Source: Paludibacter sp.
GTDB taxonomy: Bacteria; Bacteroidota; Bacteroidia; Bacteroidales; Paludibacteraceae
DNA length: 64,000 nt
Direction of reading: 5' to 3'
Assembly: GCA_031292575.1 (NCBI GenBank)
Contig: JARLGX010000003.1
Coordinates: 62,001 to 126,000 of the forward strand
In this document: piece after piece, positions 8,361-18,702 of the stretch
How the letters are laid out: every line of letters begins with the position of its first letter
Position numbering within the stretch: the stretch's first letter is position 1
Translations under genes and position numbers: made by a program
Notes under the pieces: model-generated
Databases searched by the model: none
What the model was told of the DNA's origin: nothing
What the model saw: only the letters and a program-made list of their open reading frames with translations

Positions 8361-11300
8361 CTATCTGGTAAGCATGAATTTAAAACTTACTCCAAAGTTT
8401 GTTGATGATACAGGAAATGAGGAGGATATAAGTGGTGTACTCATTTGTCTGTCGTAGAATAATTGGATATTAACTTTAGCACTAAATACATAATCGGCAA
8501 TTACCTTCAGGGTTAATAATTTATTTCCGCTTGATGCCTGTGTTATATTTTCTTCCACATTCCTTAACAATGTCTTGATGTCTTTGTACGACAAATCAGC
8601 ACTCAGTTTCAAATCATTTTTCACTTTGGTTTGCTTGTCGGATTTCAATCTGAGTATCACATCAAAATCTTTCAAAATATATCCAAGCCCCACCACATAT
8701 TCATCGGAGGTCGATTCAATTAGTTGTGTACTGGAAAGATCCAACGTCATATTTCGTTGTTTCCTGTATTCCAGTTTTCCGGTCATACTGTTCTTCATGG
8801 CAACATTAACCCCAATTAACGGAACGAATTGTTCACTTAATGAAACATCACTAATATTGTAGGGCGAAGATGGAATTGCATTGTTGTCGTTTTGTACATC
8901 ACGTATATACCCCAAAGCAGAATTACTACTTGACATTGGCACCCAGGTTGAATAGGATGTATACGAACCAATGCTGTATTTACAGGTATAAGCATGAGTT
9001 AAACTTACAGATTTGAAATTAGTTTTCACCCATGGGATATTTGATAAACCATCATAACTAATACGCCAGTTTGGCAAAACGCTCAATAAAGATAAGAATG
9101 GATTTGTTCCTATAGAATTGACATTTTGCCCTGTATAGGCAGCTAAAAATGCCGGTATTAACACATCGGATGAATTTAAGCCATAGGCTCCGTTTGCCGA
9201 ATCAAAAACTTTTCCGCCCAAAGAATTTGTGCTGTTATTTGGATCAAAAAATCCTGATGTAGGATATTTCGTTCCAATATAGCTTTGATTTAACCGGTTA
9301 GCTATAACTTGTCGATTTGCAAGAAATGTATTAAACAATTCTGAATTATAATTTTGTGATGCTGTACCAGTTGGTTTAAAAGCAGTTGACAAAGCAATTA
9401 ACGAAATATTATAACTACCGGTATAGGTTTGTGGCATTCCATCAAACATAAATTGAATAGACGTGTTTTTAGCCTCATATCGCCTTGCATCCAAATCTAT
9501 TTTAAAACCGGGTATTGGTTCGAGCGAAGCCTTTATATCCAAGTCGGATGTGAATGCAGTTGTGGCTGGATTAACAATAGAATCGTTTTTGTATAACCAT
9601 CCTTTTTTGTCCATATTTTTAATAGTATTACTATCAAAAGCACCAAATGTGAAAGCATAACCCGGTGCAAATACATTATTTGCATCCTTTGTTTGACCCA
9701 AAAATCCTGCATCAGGCAAAAAACCGGGTAAAACCATACTATTTGTTTGATTATACGAAATCGAAGCCCTGCGCACCATCATCAATGTTCGGGCAACAAA
9801 ATCTATCGATGTTTTTGCGGGACTTTGAATCGTTGGATCTAAACTTGTGATAGTCAACAACACACTGTCAGCACTAAACCTGGGAGTGAGTTCAACAGCT
9901 AACGGATTTTTAGTTTTGTACTCAAGTATTAATGGTTTCCCTGTCTTGTCTGTTGCTGTAAAATTAAGTCTTTCACTTCCCAGACGGTGGTTTATAATAA
10001 TTGACTTACCTTTTTCAAGTTTCACATTTTGTTTGTATGTTCTCGATTGAAACTTTGGTCTTCCCAAAGTATTTTGAGTACTGAAACGTCGGTTTACATC
10101 TTTCAGGTACTTGGATTTGTTATATAGATTTTCAAAATTAAACTGTCCATCGAATTGCCAGGTTCCCATGGTAGTAGCAATATTACCAAGGTTTCCGCCT
10201 CCCTGAACCTTTGCCATCTTATTCCAATTATAAGTTGAATTATATGAAGCATTTGCATTTATCCAATCGAAAAGTGGAATTTTATTAACCGGAAGATTCC
10301 ACGATGCTTTGAAATTCTGCTGATAGGTATAAGGTGTACCTAATTTTTGAATATTCGACCAAACTGAATCACGCCAGGCTTCGTAATATTGTTTTCCCAT
10401 TTCAGGCGTTAGATTTGGCTCTGAAATATTCGAGTTCATAGCTGTTTGAAATGATAATTTAATTGCTTTAGTTAAATCATATTTTATATCAAATTGTCTG
10501 TTTAACATAAAGTTTTTACTTGAAGTAAAATCAACATTGCTTGCCACATCTCCTCCGGTTGAAACGGTACTTAAATCCCTCAGCACAACCTGAGAATATT
10601 GTCTATCCAAATTGGCATTAAAACTTAAAGAAGTAGGTAAATAATTCACATTAAAATCTTTAATGATTTTAAAAATAGGGCTATTCAATGCTTTTACATT
10701 TTTAAACGGTTCGAACGGTTTTGGATTGAATGAAAAATTATAATCTATTGAAGCGCGTTCGTCTTTCACTAAATTTTGTTGAATTTCGGAGCTATGTTGA
10801 TTTGATTCAGTATACGCATAATTTACAGTCACGTTCGCAGGGTCATAAAACTGCGGAGTTTTACTTTTAATATTCACTTTAGCTCCCGATATATTAAAAC
10901 TTTTAGTGGTACTTACAGTTTGCGAAAGAATTAACAAAGAATCTTGAGTCAAAACTTTATTAGCGGCAGTGGTTTGTTGAGTTGGTAAAGCACTAAGTGC
11001 ATTGCTCAATAAAATATCTTGATCAAGCGGACTATATTTCGGAGTGAGCGTTTCATTGGTATACGAGAAATATGCAGGGATTCTCAATTTTGCTTTTTCA
11101 GGCAAAAATCTGCCTAACTCAAGCGCGGTTGAGAAATTCATTTGAAAAAGATTATCCATTCTCCGTGTGGTCACATTACTTTCTATGCCGCCGTATCCGG
11201 CAGTTTCAAGTCGACCGGAAAGATTAATTGTTCCTACATCGGATAATCCAACTGCCAGGTTAGCCATTCCAGCCCAACCTCCGGATTCATCAAATTTCGA

Positions 11301-14300
11301 CATGCGCAATTCATCTACCCACACCTCACCATCTTTGGTTGCATTGCTTGCATTCCGAACACCAATCATTATATTCTCCACATCCGAAATAGATGGATTT
11401 CCAACTATTGTAATCTTATTCAGAGGTTTATCAGGATCATAAACAATGTATGGTATTAAATTAGATACATTTGCCGTGCCACTTTGCTTAGCTTTATTTC
11501 GCGCGGTTTTAGCGTTTGTGAGGGCATCAAATGCAAAATCAAACATGTTTTCGGGATACCAAACAGTTTGCTGATCGGCAAGCTTAGCTCCATTATAAAT
11601 GCCGGCAGGTGTCAACCTCAATGGAATTTCATACTCGTAATAGTTATTCACCATATCGGAGCCAATGCGAATGAAACAAGTTAAATCATGATCTTTTAAA
11701 TTTGTAAGATCACCGGTCATTTTTTCGGCATGTACAAACATTTGTAAGCGTTTATATTGCCGCATATCGTACATAGTGCTTTTGTAGACTCCTCGTGCAT
11801 CGCCGGGAGCCAAATCACTTACCCGTAACACCATCGATTCTTCGTTTTGTTGCAGTAATTGTGGTTGTCCGGGATCTGTTTCGCGGGTAATTCCGGGAGG
11901 TAATACATAATTTACGGGTGACTTGGTTCCATTTTCTTCTATACTTACTGCCTGCACATCCAGGTTACCTGGTGTAGTTGGAACCGTGGTAGTTGAATAC
12001 AAAGGTTGTGTGTAACTTCTCCATTCGCCACGAACCAAATCGAGCGTAGCTAAACGTAAAGTAGCTGAATCAGTAAAGTTAGTCATAAACATACGTATAA
12101 ATCGTATAGACTGAAAATTATTGATGTTCCCTATTTTTTTTTCGTATTGTTGAATAGGAATTTTAAATTGGTACCAGGTAGCTTTTTCGGTTTTCCCATT
12201 CTTGAGTTGTACCGTTGATGTAATTTCATCGGTAATATTGTTCTGTCCTACTACCATCTTGGTCGGATCAATTTTTATATGATATTGATAATAATTTTCA
12301 TACTCATTCATTGTATTATCATTATTAATATCTTCTCCATCGGGTAATGAAGTAGCTGAAGTGGCATAATTTTCGGTTACGTTTGTTGCATCGGGCGAAT
12401 TGCCTTCTGTTCCGTTATAATGTTTGTAACGTGTTAAAACATTAAGTTTCTGATTGTCATAATCAGTACCCCGATAAAAATGGTAATTATCGCCTGCAGG
12501 GTCATTGATAGGTGAAAATTGATCATTTTTCATTTTCTGAAGAGCCACCGGGTCAGTAACTTTTGCTTCTACTCCGCTGACATAATCACTATATGTTGGA
12601 AATAGTTTTTCATTTTCGGTTGATAGTCCATCCAATCCAACATCTTGATTTTTACGTGCACCCGGAGTATTATCAAATGCATTTACGGTAGATTGAATTG
12701 TTGGCACTCTACCCCATACCGAACTTTCAGTGTTATTAGTGCTACCATCGATTGGTAATCCGTTTTCGAAAAATTTCTTTCCGTCTTTCAACACATCTTC
12801 GCTAATATCGCCTAAATTAAAGTATAAATCTCCGTTTTGAGTTGTAGGCATTCCATCAGTATTGTATGGATCCATCATCCAAAATTCGATATATTCTATA
12901 TTTGATGTTTCAAAATTAGTTGCATCTAATTTACGCATAATTCCACCCCATCGATTTTGCGGATTTGCCAATGTTCCATCGGAGTTCATCCCATTAACAT
13001 CAAGGTTATAAGGTCCTCGTTCTTTTGGATAATAAGAAAGGTTGAGAATTGTCATCCTCGAAGATTGAGTTGCCAACGTTTGTTTATTTGGAAAAACCTC
13101 CTGTTCCAATACATCTCTTGTTAAATTATTGGATTGCGCATTGGCATCATTGCGTATATAATCGGGAGTATAAATATTATCGCCATTAAAAACAGGGTCA
13201 ACATAATACCATGCTAATAAGGCCCGATTCTTACCATAATTTATGTCATTATTCAATTTAGATTCAGGAAAAGTTGAAGGTGTGCTGGCTAAATACCAGT
13301 TTGCAGGGTAATGTATATCGATTGATGTTTGAGTTGATTCAAAATCATCAATATAAGCCAGTCCGGCAGCACTTACAACACTTGAATGTCCGGGAATTAA
13401 TTGGGCAAATTCTGCATTTAAAGCAATTGTCGAAGGTTTTACTGCATTTACAAAAGGTAATACATTTAGCACATTTGTCAATAATTGCGATTCCGTTCGC
13501 CAAGATGTGTTTAATCCCCAAATGGTATTGGAAATAGGTTCACTTCCGGTATTTACTTTAGTAGTAAGAGGCATTTCAGATAAGTGCATGACTGTTCCGC
13601 CTAAGCTAAAGTCTTTATTAAACTTATATTCTAAATGTGTGCCAACCAATGATTTACGTTGCATACTAAAGGTTGACTGATTCTCAAGCTGAACATTTAT
13701 GGGTGCTCCGGAATCAAGGATAGATGTATTGATAATTGTTACGGTTCCCATTGAATAATCAACCGTGTAATCTTTATTTTCTACCAATGTAACTCCTCCA
13801 GCAGTAACAATAACCGATCCTCTTGGAACATTGGTGGCATTTAATCTGATTTCAGAACCCGACGAGCCTTTATATGCACCAACTAAGCGGAATTTATTTT
13901 TTTGGCTGAATTGCTCTGCAACGACTAATGTTGAATCATAAAGTTCCTGATAGACATATTTGCTGGCTAAAGTTGAATCGCCAATTGCTTTCGCTAAATG
14001 TGAACCGAAAGGTTCGAGTACCGGAAATATAATTCGACCGGTAGATGATTGAGCCGTGTAACCTTCAACATAATCGAATTTCCCATCAGGATTAGGTGCA
14101 TTTTTCGAATCCAGATTATCAAGATTCATAACACGAAGCAATATTTTGTTTTTGATTTTGCCCTGAGTAAGAAACTGCATATCTGTTCCTATTGAATCAT
14201 TGCGATACACAATATTTAACGTGAAATTAGTCGGTTGAATTTGAAGCGCACCTAAACTGTAGACGTTTTTCATCATCAAGTCCCAGGTTTTCAATTGTGG

Positions 14301-15836
14301 TGTTTGAGTAGAGCCTTTCAATAACTTTACAATCAAAGCTTGCGGAGCTGTTATAGCATCGGTAGAAAATTCACCGACCTGATACACCTGCCCACCATAC
14401 GTATATTCGTAAGCCACCCCAAGTACTTCATCCGGGTTAAGAGCGTTTCGTAGTGAAATTATTCCCAACGAGGCATTATAAGTATATTCCGACGGATCAA
14501 GTTTACGGGCGCTCTCAATCTTTTCATAATCCTGACCACCCGTTATACCATATCCACCAAGTTTTGAAGCCAAAATAGAGTTTGTTAGTTGGATATTACG
14601 AATGCTATCACCTGTCACTTCTGAATAAAGTGAATTTGCTTTATTTACAGGTAATTTATTTGCAGATGTGGCAGTCCAGTGAGAATTTTGAATATGGTTT
14701 GTTTCTGCCAAATCCATAAAGGCAACAATATTTCGAGCTTGTGTATAATTTCCGGTTTTATTCGTCACCCAAACTTCCATGCGATTAATAGTTATACCTG
14801 ACGTAATGTAAGGAAGTTTACTCATGGCACTTTCGTAGTTATCCCGAAAGTAATGAGCTATAAAGAAATGTCTGTTTTCGTCATATTTATCGATGCCAAT
14901 ATCGAACTTAGTAGTTTGAGCACCACCTTGCGAACTTACAGTTTGAGTTTGTGAATTTTGTTGGGTTGCAATGGCTGTAACGTTCAGTTTTCCAAACTGC
15001 AATTCAGTTTTAATACCAAACAGGGCTGAGCTTCCGGTTATCAACGAGCTATTCAAAGGCATGCTTACGTTTCCGGCTTCGATACTTTTAATAATATCAT
15101 CTTCTTTACCTTTGTAAGCCAACTTTACCATTTTCTGATCAAAATCAAAGCTTGATTCAGTATTGTAATTCAATCCAAAATTCACTTTATCACCAACACT
15201 CCCATTGACATTCATTTGAATTTTCTCATTAAAATCAAAAATATTAGAAGTCCGCATGATCTGTGTCAAAGCCGGATTATCAATGGTATTGCTTTTAAAG
15301 CCAAAAGTCAGTTCGGCCGATCCCTGTGTTTTGATTTGAACTCCTCCGGGTCCAAAAACTTTATCAGCAGGGCCCAGATTGAATTTCATATCCGATAAGG
15401 AATACTTATCTTCATTATTTACAACAGCTTTTTTATTTTTTTCTTTCCAGTAGTTTTCCTGTTCATTTTTAGCCGAATAATTTTGATATTCCTGTTGGGT
15501 CATCGAAAATGGAGTTGCAATTTCAGTATCTCCCACAAAAATTCTAAACACGTAATTTCCCGATTTTGCATCATATTCCACTACCGATTTCAAATTGCTT
15601 GGTTTTGGCGCATCCATCGGATACTTTTTGTTCAAATCATCGTAAGTGTTTTGCGTGTATTTTTTTATTGGAAAAATCAGGGTTTTTGGTTTACTTGTAT
15701 CAGCTTTTGCCACCACCACTTCAGGAGTTTGTGATTCCACTGAAATATGTTGACTTGCAGATACAAAGGCATAAGCAGAGCTGAGAGCAATGCCACAGAG
15801 AAGTATGGTAGAAAATGTTTTATTTGAAAAAATCAT
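8361..15836 (-). CDS. sprA: Type IX secretion / gliding protein SprA (Sov)
   Basis: SprA is the giant outer-membrane beta-barrel channel of the type IX secretion system and is unique to Bacteroidota. The product has 2491 residues, close to the roughly 2400 of characterised SprA proteins. It has a Sec signal peptide (about residues 1-24), many amphipathic beta strands rich in Asn, Ser, Thr and aromatic residues throughout, and the family sequence AYIDDFESTQTSID near residue 835. The frame is unbroken over 7.5 kb. It lies 60 bp downstream of ruvA, an order I recall from many Bacteroidota genomes. No other secretion component (porK-N, sprE/T) lies in the window. Its presence implies that proteins with C-terminal sorting domains are exported, though none is evident nearby. 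Confidence 0.95.
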   Translation of the reverse strand: MIFSNKTFSTILLCGIALSSAYAFVSASQHISVESQTPEVVVAKADTSKPKTLIFPIKKYTQNTYDDLNKKYPMDAPKPSNLKSVVEYDAKSGNYVFRIFVGDTEIATPFSMTQQEYQNYSAKNEQENYWKEKNKKAVVNNEDKYSLSDMKFNLGPADKVFGPGGVQIKTQGSAELTFGFKSNTIDNPALTQIMRTSNIFDFNEKIQMNVNGSVGDKVNFGLNYNTESSFDFDQKMVKLAYKGKEDDIIKSIEAGNVSMPLNSSLITGSSALFGIKTELQFGKLNVTAIATQQNSQTQTVSSQGGAQTTKFDIGIDKYDENRHFFIAHYFRDNYESAMSKLPYITSGITINRMEVWVTNKTGNYTQARNIVAFMDLAETNHIQNSHWTATSANKLPVNKANSLYSEVTGDSIRNIQLTNSILASKLGGYGITGGQDYEKIESARKLDPSEYTYNASLGIISLRNALNPDEVLGVAYEYTYGGQVYQVGEFSTDAITAPQALIVKLLKGSTQTPQLKTWDLMMKNVYSLGALQIQPTNFTLNIVYRNDSIGTDMQFLTQGKIKNKILLRVMNLDNLDSKNAPNPDGKFDYVEGYTAQSSTGRIIFPVLEPFGSHLAKAIGDSTLASKYVYQELYDSTLVVAEQFSQKNKFRLVGAYKGSSGSEIRLNATNVPRGSVIVTAGGVTLVENKDYTVDYSMGTVTIINTSILDSGAPINVQLENQSTFSMQRKSLVGTHLEYKFNKDFSLGGTVMHLSEMPLTTKVNTGSEPISNTIWGLNTSWRTESQLLTNVLNVLPFVNAVKPSTIALNAEFAQLIPGHSSVVSAAGLAYIDDFESTQTSIDIHYPANWYLASTPSTFPESKLNNDINYGKNRALLAWYYVDPVFNGDNIYTPDYIRNDANAQSNNLTRDVLEQEVFPNKQTLATQSSRMTILNLSYYPKERGPYNLDVNGMNSDGTLANPQNRWGGIMRKLDATNFETSNIEYIEFWMMDPYNTDGMPTTQNGDLYFNLGDISEDVLKDGKKFFENGLPIDGSTNNTESSVWGRVPTIQSTVNAFDNTPGARKNQDVGLDGLSTENEKLFPTYSDYVSGVEAKVTDPVALQKMKNDQFSPINDPAGDNYHFYRGTDYDNQKLNVLTRYKHYNGTEGNSPDATNVTENYATSATSLPDGEDINNDNTMNEYENYYQYHIKIDPTKMVVGQNNITDEITSTVQLKNGKTEKATWYQFKIPIQQYEKKIGNINNFQSIRFIRMFMTNFTDSATLRLATLDLVRGEWRSYTQPLYSTTTVPTTPGNLDVQAVSIEENGTKSPVNYVLPPGITRETDPGQPQLLQQNEESMVLRVSDLAPGDARGVYKSTMYDMRQYKRLQMFVHAEKMTGDLTNLKDHDLTCFIRIGSDMVNNYYEYEIPLRLTPAGIYNGAKLADQQTVWYPENMFDFAFDALTNAKTARNKAKQSGTANVSNLIPYIVYDPDKPLNKITIVGNPSISDVENIMIGVRNASNATKDGEVWVDELRMSKFDESGGWAGMANLAVGLSDVGTINLSGRLETAGYGGIESNVTTRRMDNLFQMNFSTALELGRFLPEKAKLRIPAYFSYTNETLTPKYSPLDQDILLSNALSALPTQQTTAANKVLTQDSLLILSQTVSTTKSFNISGAKVNIKSKTPQFYDPANVTVNYAYTESNQHSSEIQQNLVKDERASIDYNFSFNPKPFEPFKNVKALNSPIFKIIKDFNVNYLPTSLSFNANLDRQYSQVVLRDLSTVSTGGDVASNVDFTSSKNFMLNRQFDIKYDLTKAIKLSFQTAMNSNISEPNLTPEMGKQYYEAWRDSVWSNIQKLGTPYTYQQNFKASWNLPVNKIPLFDWINANASYNSTYNWNKMAKVQGGGNLGNIATTMGTWQFDGQFNFENLYNKSKYLKDVNRRFSTQNTLGRPKFQSRTYKQNVKLEKGKSIIINHRLGSERLNFTATDKTGKPLILEYKTKNPLAVELTPRFSADSVLLTITSLDPTIQSPAKTSIDFVARTLMMVRRASISYNQTNSMVLPGFLPDAGFLGQTKDANNVFAPGYAFTFGAFDSNTIKNMDKKGWLYKNDSIVNPATTAFTSDLDIKASLEPIPGFKIDLDARRYEAKNTSIQFMFDGMPQTYTGSYNISLIALSTAFKPTGTASQNYNSELFNTFLANRQVIANRLNQSYIGTKYPTSGFFDPNNSTNSLGGKVFDSANGAYGLNSSDVLIPAFLAAYTGQNVNSIGTNPFLSLLSVLPNWRISYDGLSNIPWVKTNFKSVSLTHAYTCKYSIGSYTSYSTWVPMSSSNSALGYIRDVQNDNNAIPSSPYNISDVSLSEQFVPLIGVNVAMKNSMTGKLEYRKQRNMTLDLSSTQLIESTSDEYVVGLGYILKDFDVILRLKSDKQTKVKNDLKLSADLSYKDIKTLLRNVEENITQASSGNKLLTLKVIADYVFSAKVNIQLFYDRQMSTPLISSSFPVSSTNFGVSFKFMLTR

Positions 15837-15896
15837 ACATAAATTTAACTTCGTAAAAACCGGCTGAATTTACAATAAAATTAGGAATAAAAAACA

Positions 15897-16487
15897 TTAC
15901 ATCATTTTCAGCGCCAATTTAATCAATTGTTCCACTTTGAGAGTTGGTTGTTCCTGAAGAATTCGTTCAACCGTTTTTTGTGAAGCAGCAGATGCAAATC
16001 CCAACATAACCAGGGCAGAAATAGCTTCTTCTTTTTGTGCATTGTTTGAATTAGAAGCAAAATTTGGCATCTCACCGGCACCTACTCCTTTTACAATTTT
16101 GTCCTTTAAATCTACAATAATCCGTTGAGCAGTTTTGATTCCAATTCCTTTGATAGCATTCAATGCCGACACGTTGCCCGAAGCAATCATTTCCTGAATT
16201 TCCTGTGCAGAATACGACGACATAATCATGCGTGCAGTATTTGCTCCAATTCCCGAAACAGAAATTAATAATAGAAATAACTGCCGTTCGCTCTGATGCC
16301 GGAAGCCATAAAGGACATGTGCATCTTCCCTAATTGATTCATAAACATACAGTTTTGCAGAAGTATGCTCTCCTAAATATGAAAAGGTGGGCAAAGTTAT
16401 ATTAATAAAATATCCAACCCCTGCCGTTTCGAGCACTACAAAAGCTGGAGTTAATTCAGTAATTTCTCCTTTTATATAATCAATCAT
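15897..16487 (-). CDS. ruvA: Holliday junction branch migration protein RuvA
   Basis: RuvA binds four-way junctions and recruits the RuvB motor in recombinational repair. The 196-aa product has the N-terminal OB fold (MIDYIKGEITEL, residues 1-65), the double helix-hairpin-helix region with VSGIGANTARMI and AIKGIGIKTAQRIIVDLKDK (about 77-135), and a flexible linker to the C-terminal RuvB-contacting helices. Its length is typical. It is the first gene of a probable ruvA-sprA(-dsbD) transcript and has one of the clearest promoters in the window, 40 nt upstream. Confidence 0.97.
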   Translation of the reverse strand: MIDYIKGEITELTPAFVVLETAGVGYFINITLPTFSYLGEHTSAKLYVYESIREDAHVLYGFRHQSERQLFLLLISVSGIGANTARMIMSSYSAQEIQEMIASGNVSALNAIKGIGIKTAQRIIVDLKDKIVKGVGAGEMPNFASNSNNAQKEEAISALVMLGFASAASQKTVERILQEQPTLKVEQLIKLALKMM

Positions 16488-16529
16488 TAAAGTGTGCCTA
16501 AATTCGTTTAATACTTAAATTTTAACTTG

Positions 16530-16561
16530 CAAATATACTGCTTTTTTACGTTGCACCCAAA
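16530..16561 (-). promoter_or_regulatory. Promoter of ruvA-sprA
   Basis: Read on the minus strand, a -33 TTTG (16558-16561), a 20-nt spacer and a -7 TATATTTG (16530-16537) match the Bacteroidota housekeeping consensus. The ruvA start is about 40 nt further downstream. The remaining 16562-16961 is AT-rich and shows no gene. Confidence 0.7.
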
Positions 16562-16961
16562 TTGATAAAATCAATTGTCAGCAAACATTCATAAGTGTAA
16601 AATCAATAACGTTATATTTAAAAAAATAGTACAAATTGAATATAAAAAATGCCTGAAACAAATCAAATTTGCTTTTAAATGTTAATTCAACAAGAACTAT
16701 TTAAATATTATAAAAAAACCTCATTTTATTAATTCCCTTACTGAGCTGTTGTCAATACAAATTGCAAGATTTATATCTACAAATACTTTGTATTAAAGCA
16801 TAACAGTAACTGCACAACAATACTTACCATCACTGATTTGCATCGTGCCATGTAGGTTTGTAATCTGAATAATATTGGAAGAATATCCCGAACTGGAATA
16901 GGAAAATGCACAGAAACGAATTCAAGACACATCTGCTAAAAATGAAAACATGTAAATTAAA

Positions 16962-16990
16962 AAAGAGCTTCCAACTATTGGAAACTCTTT
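16962..16990 (-). terminator. Terminator hairpin containing the stop codon
   Basis: On the minus strand AAAGAGTTTCCAA pairs with TTGGAAGCTCTTT (13 positions, one mismatch) around a 3-nt loop, followed by a T run. The loop TAG is the stop codon of the gene ending at 16975, so the last four codons form the left arm. Confidence 0.8.
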
Positions 16991-18393
16991 AATATTCTTC
17001 TGCCATATCCAAATAATTTGTTGTTTTTAATATGATTATAAACCTTTTCGGGTACATAATTCACAAAACTATCGTCGCCATTCTCAATTAGATTCGTAAT
17101 ATGCTCCGAACTTATTTCTAAACTTTTAGTTGGGATACTTTTCAAAATGAGAATTTTCTTTGTAATAATCAAATATTGCCAAAGCAACTTATTCTCTGCC
17201 GAAAAATACGAATCTTCGGGATATACAACTTTGCCTGAATTTATATCAATGTATGGATATAAATAAACTTTTACATTATCCTGAAATAATGCGCCCATAG
17301 CTTCGAGTAATCCACCGCGTAAATCGGTATAATAGGAGCTATCAAGTATCTTGTCGAAAGTTGGCAATCCAATAACAATTCGCAGTTTTATCATTTTAAA
17401 CTGTCCAAAATAATTTACCAGTTTAAAGAAACGCGTAAAACGGGATATCATCACACTTTGTCCCACCATATTAAGCAAGTCGACCCTGTGTAGAAAATCT
17501 TTTTCATCCACTTTTTCATCCTGCATTAGTGAGTTAAGCGAAATTTCACAAAATGCAATGGTATTATCCGGTTTATAATCTTCATCCCGCTTGAAAATAG
17601 CTAAACTATCTTCGATAAATTCAATTCCAAGATTATTAATCGGTCTAAAATTTCCTCTCAGCAAGACTACATTTTTTTTATACAACATGTCACTGGGTTG
17701 CTGAACTCGCCCCGATTGATCAAACATAATGGCCGGAGTCATATTATTACTCACCAACATTAAGTTTAGCAGACGATTATCCACCCAAGCCATATCAGGG
17801 CCTTCCACATAAATATAATCTACTTCCACGCGGTCAGTATCAAGATTGTCAAGCAAGGACAATAAAATATTTCGCGGATCTTCCCACTGAAACAAGCCTC
17901 CGTAAATTAAATTAATCCCCAAAGCACCAAGTGTATACTGTTGTAATAAAGTGTCGTTTTCATGCAATTTCACATGAATAAAGATTTTATTTGGCAGGTA
18001 ACGTTCATTCCCTTCAACCGCTATGCCAAGCCATCCGTTTCCCTGATTTGTTTTGGTAAAATTGAGCGTTTCAACCGTATTGGCAAAAGCAAAGAATTTT
18101 TTATTATTTTTATTGTCAAGTATTTTTATCAGTTCATCGTATTCATAATCAACCATTTTACTCAATCTGTCCTCGGCAACATAGCGTGAGGGAGTTCCCT
18201 GATTGTAAAAATGATCGCTAAACAATTTATCATAAGCCGAAATTGATTTTGCCACCGTGTTTGAAGCACCACCTGCCTGAAACAAATGTCGGGCAGTCTC
18301 CTGTCCTCCACCGATTTCCGCAATTGCTCCATAATATTTAGAATCGATATTGATATGAACCGATTTCTCTTTCGTACTAAGGATATTTGTCAT
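16975..18393 (-). CDS. Conserved protein of uncertain function, 472 aa
   Basis: I recognise the conserved N-terminal block (GAIAEIGGGQETARHLFQAG, then GASNTVAKSISAYDK) from a family widespread in bacteria. Its database labels vary, including nicotinate-nucleotide adenylyltransferase and TonB-dependent receptor, and I would not trust them. No signal peptide, membrane segment or classical nucleotide-binding motif is visible, so a cytosolic enzyme is the likeliest reading. I place the start at the ATG at 18393; an in-frame TTG eight codons upstream is less likely because the conserved block follows MTN closely. The gene is transcribed alone, divergently from putA, and ends in its own terminator. 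It has no informative neighbour. Confidence 0.8.
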   Translation of the reverse strand: MTNILSTKEKSVHINIDSKYYGAIAEIGGGQETARHLFQAGGASNTVAKSISAYDKLFSDHFYNQGTPSRYVAEDRLSKMVDYEYDELIKILDNKNNKKFFAFANTVETLNFTKTNQGNGWLGIAVEGNERYLPNKIFIHVKLHENDTLLQQYTLGALGINLIYGGLFQWEDPRNILLSLLDNLDTDRVEVDYIYVEGPDMAWVDNRLLNLMLVSNNMTPAIMFDQSGRVQQPSDMLYKKNVVLLRGNFRPINNLGIEFIEDSLAIFKRDEDYKPDNTIAFCEISLNSLMQDEKVDEKDFLHRVDLLNMVGQSVMISRFTRFFKLVNYFGQFKMIKLRIVIGLPTFDKILDSSYYTDLRGGLLEAMGALFQDNVKVYLYPYIDINSGKVVYPEDSYFSAENKLLWQYLIITKKILILKSIPTKSLEISSEHITNLIENGDDSFVNYVPEKVYNHIKNNKLFGYGRRILKSFQ

Positions 18394-18702
18394 ATTTATC
18401 AGATAATTTACTTGCAAATTTTAATTTATTATTCTAACAAAGTAAATGCAATTCTGTTTTATCTAATTTTAAATAATTATAAAATATACGACAACAGCCT
18501 ATTTAAAGTATAATTGATTATTGTGTAATTGCAAAAACTGTAAGAAATAACTGCAATTTTATGTCAAATTACACCATAATAAAGTCTATAAAAAACAAGT
18601 AAACAAATAATAAAATTTAACGACAAAATTTTCTTGATATTTATTCAAAATTCATTCTTTTATTTTATCTTTCGCAAAAATATAAATCTAATTAACGCAT
18701 TT

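Noticed and set aside
16975-18393. Assignment of this gene as nicotinate-nucleotide adenylyltransferase or TonB receptor
   Set aside because: No nucleotidyltransferase motif, signal peptide or beta-barrel is visible; such labels for this family look like propagated errors.
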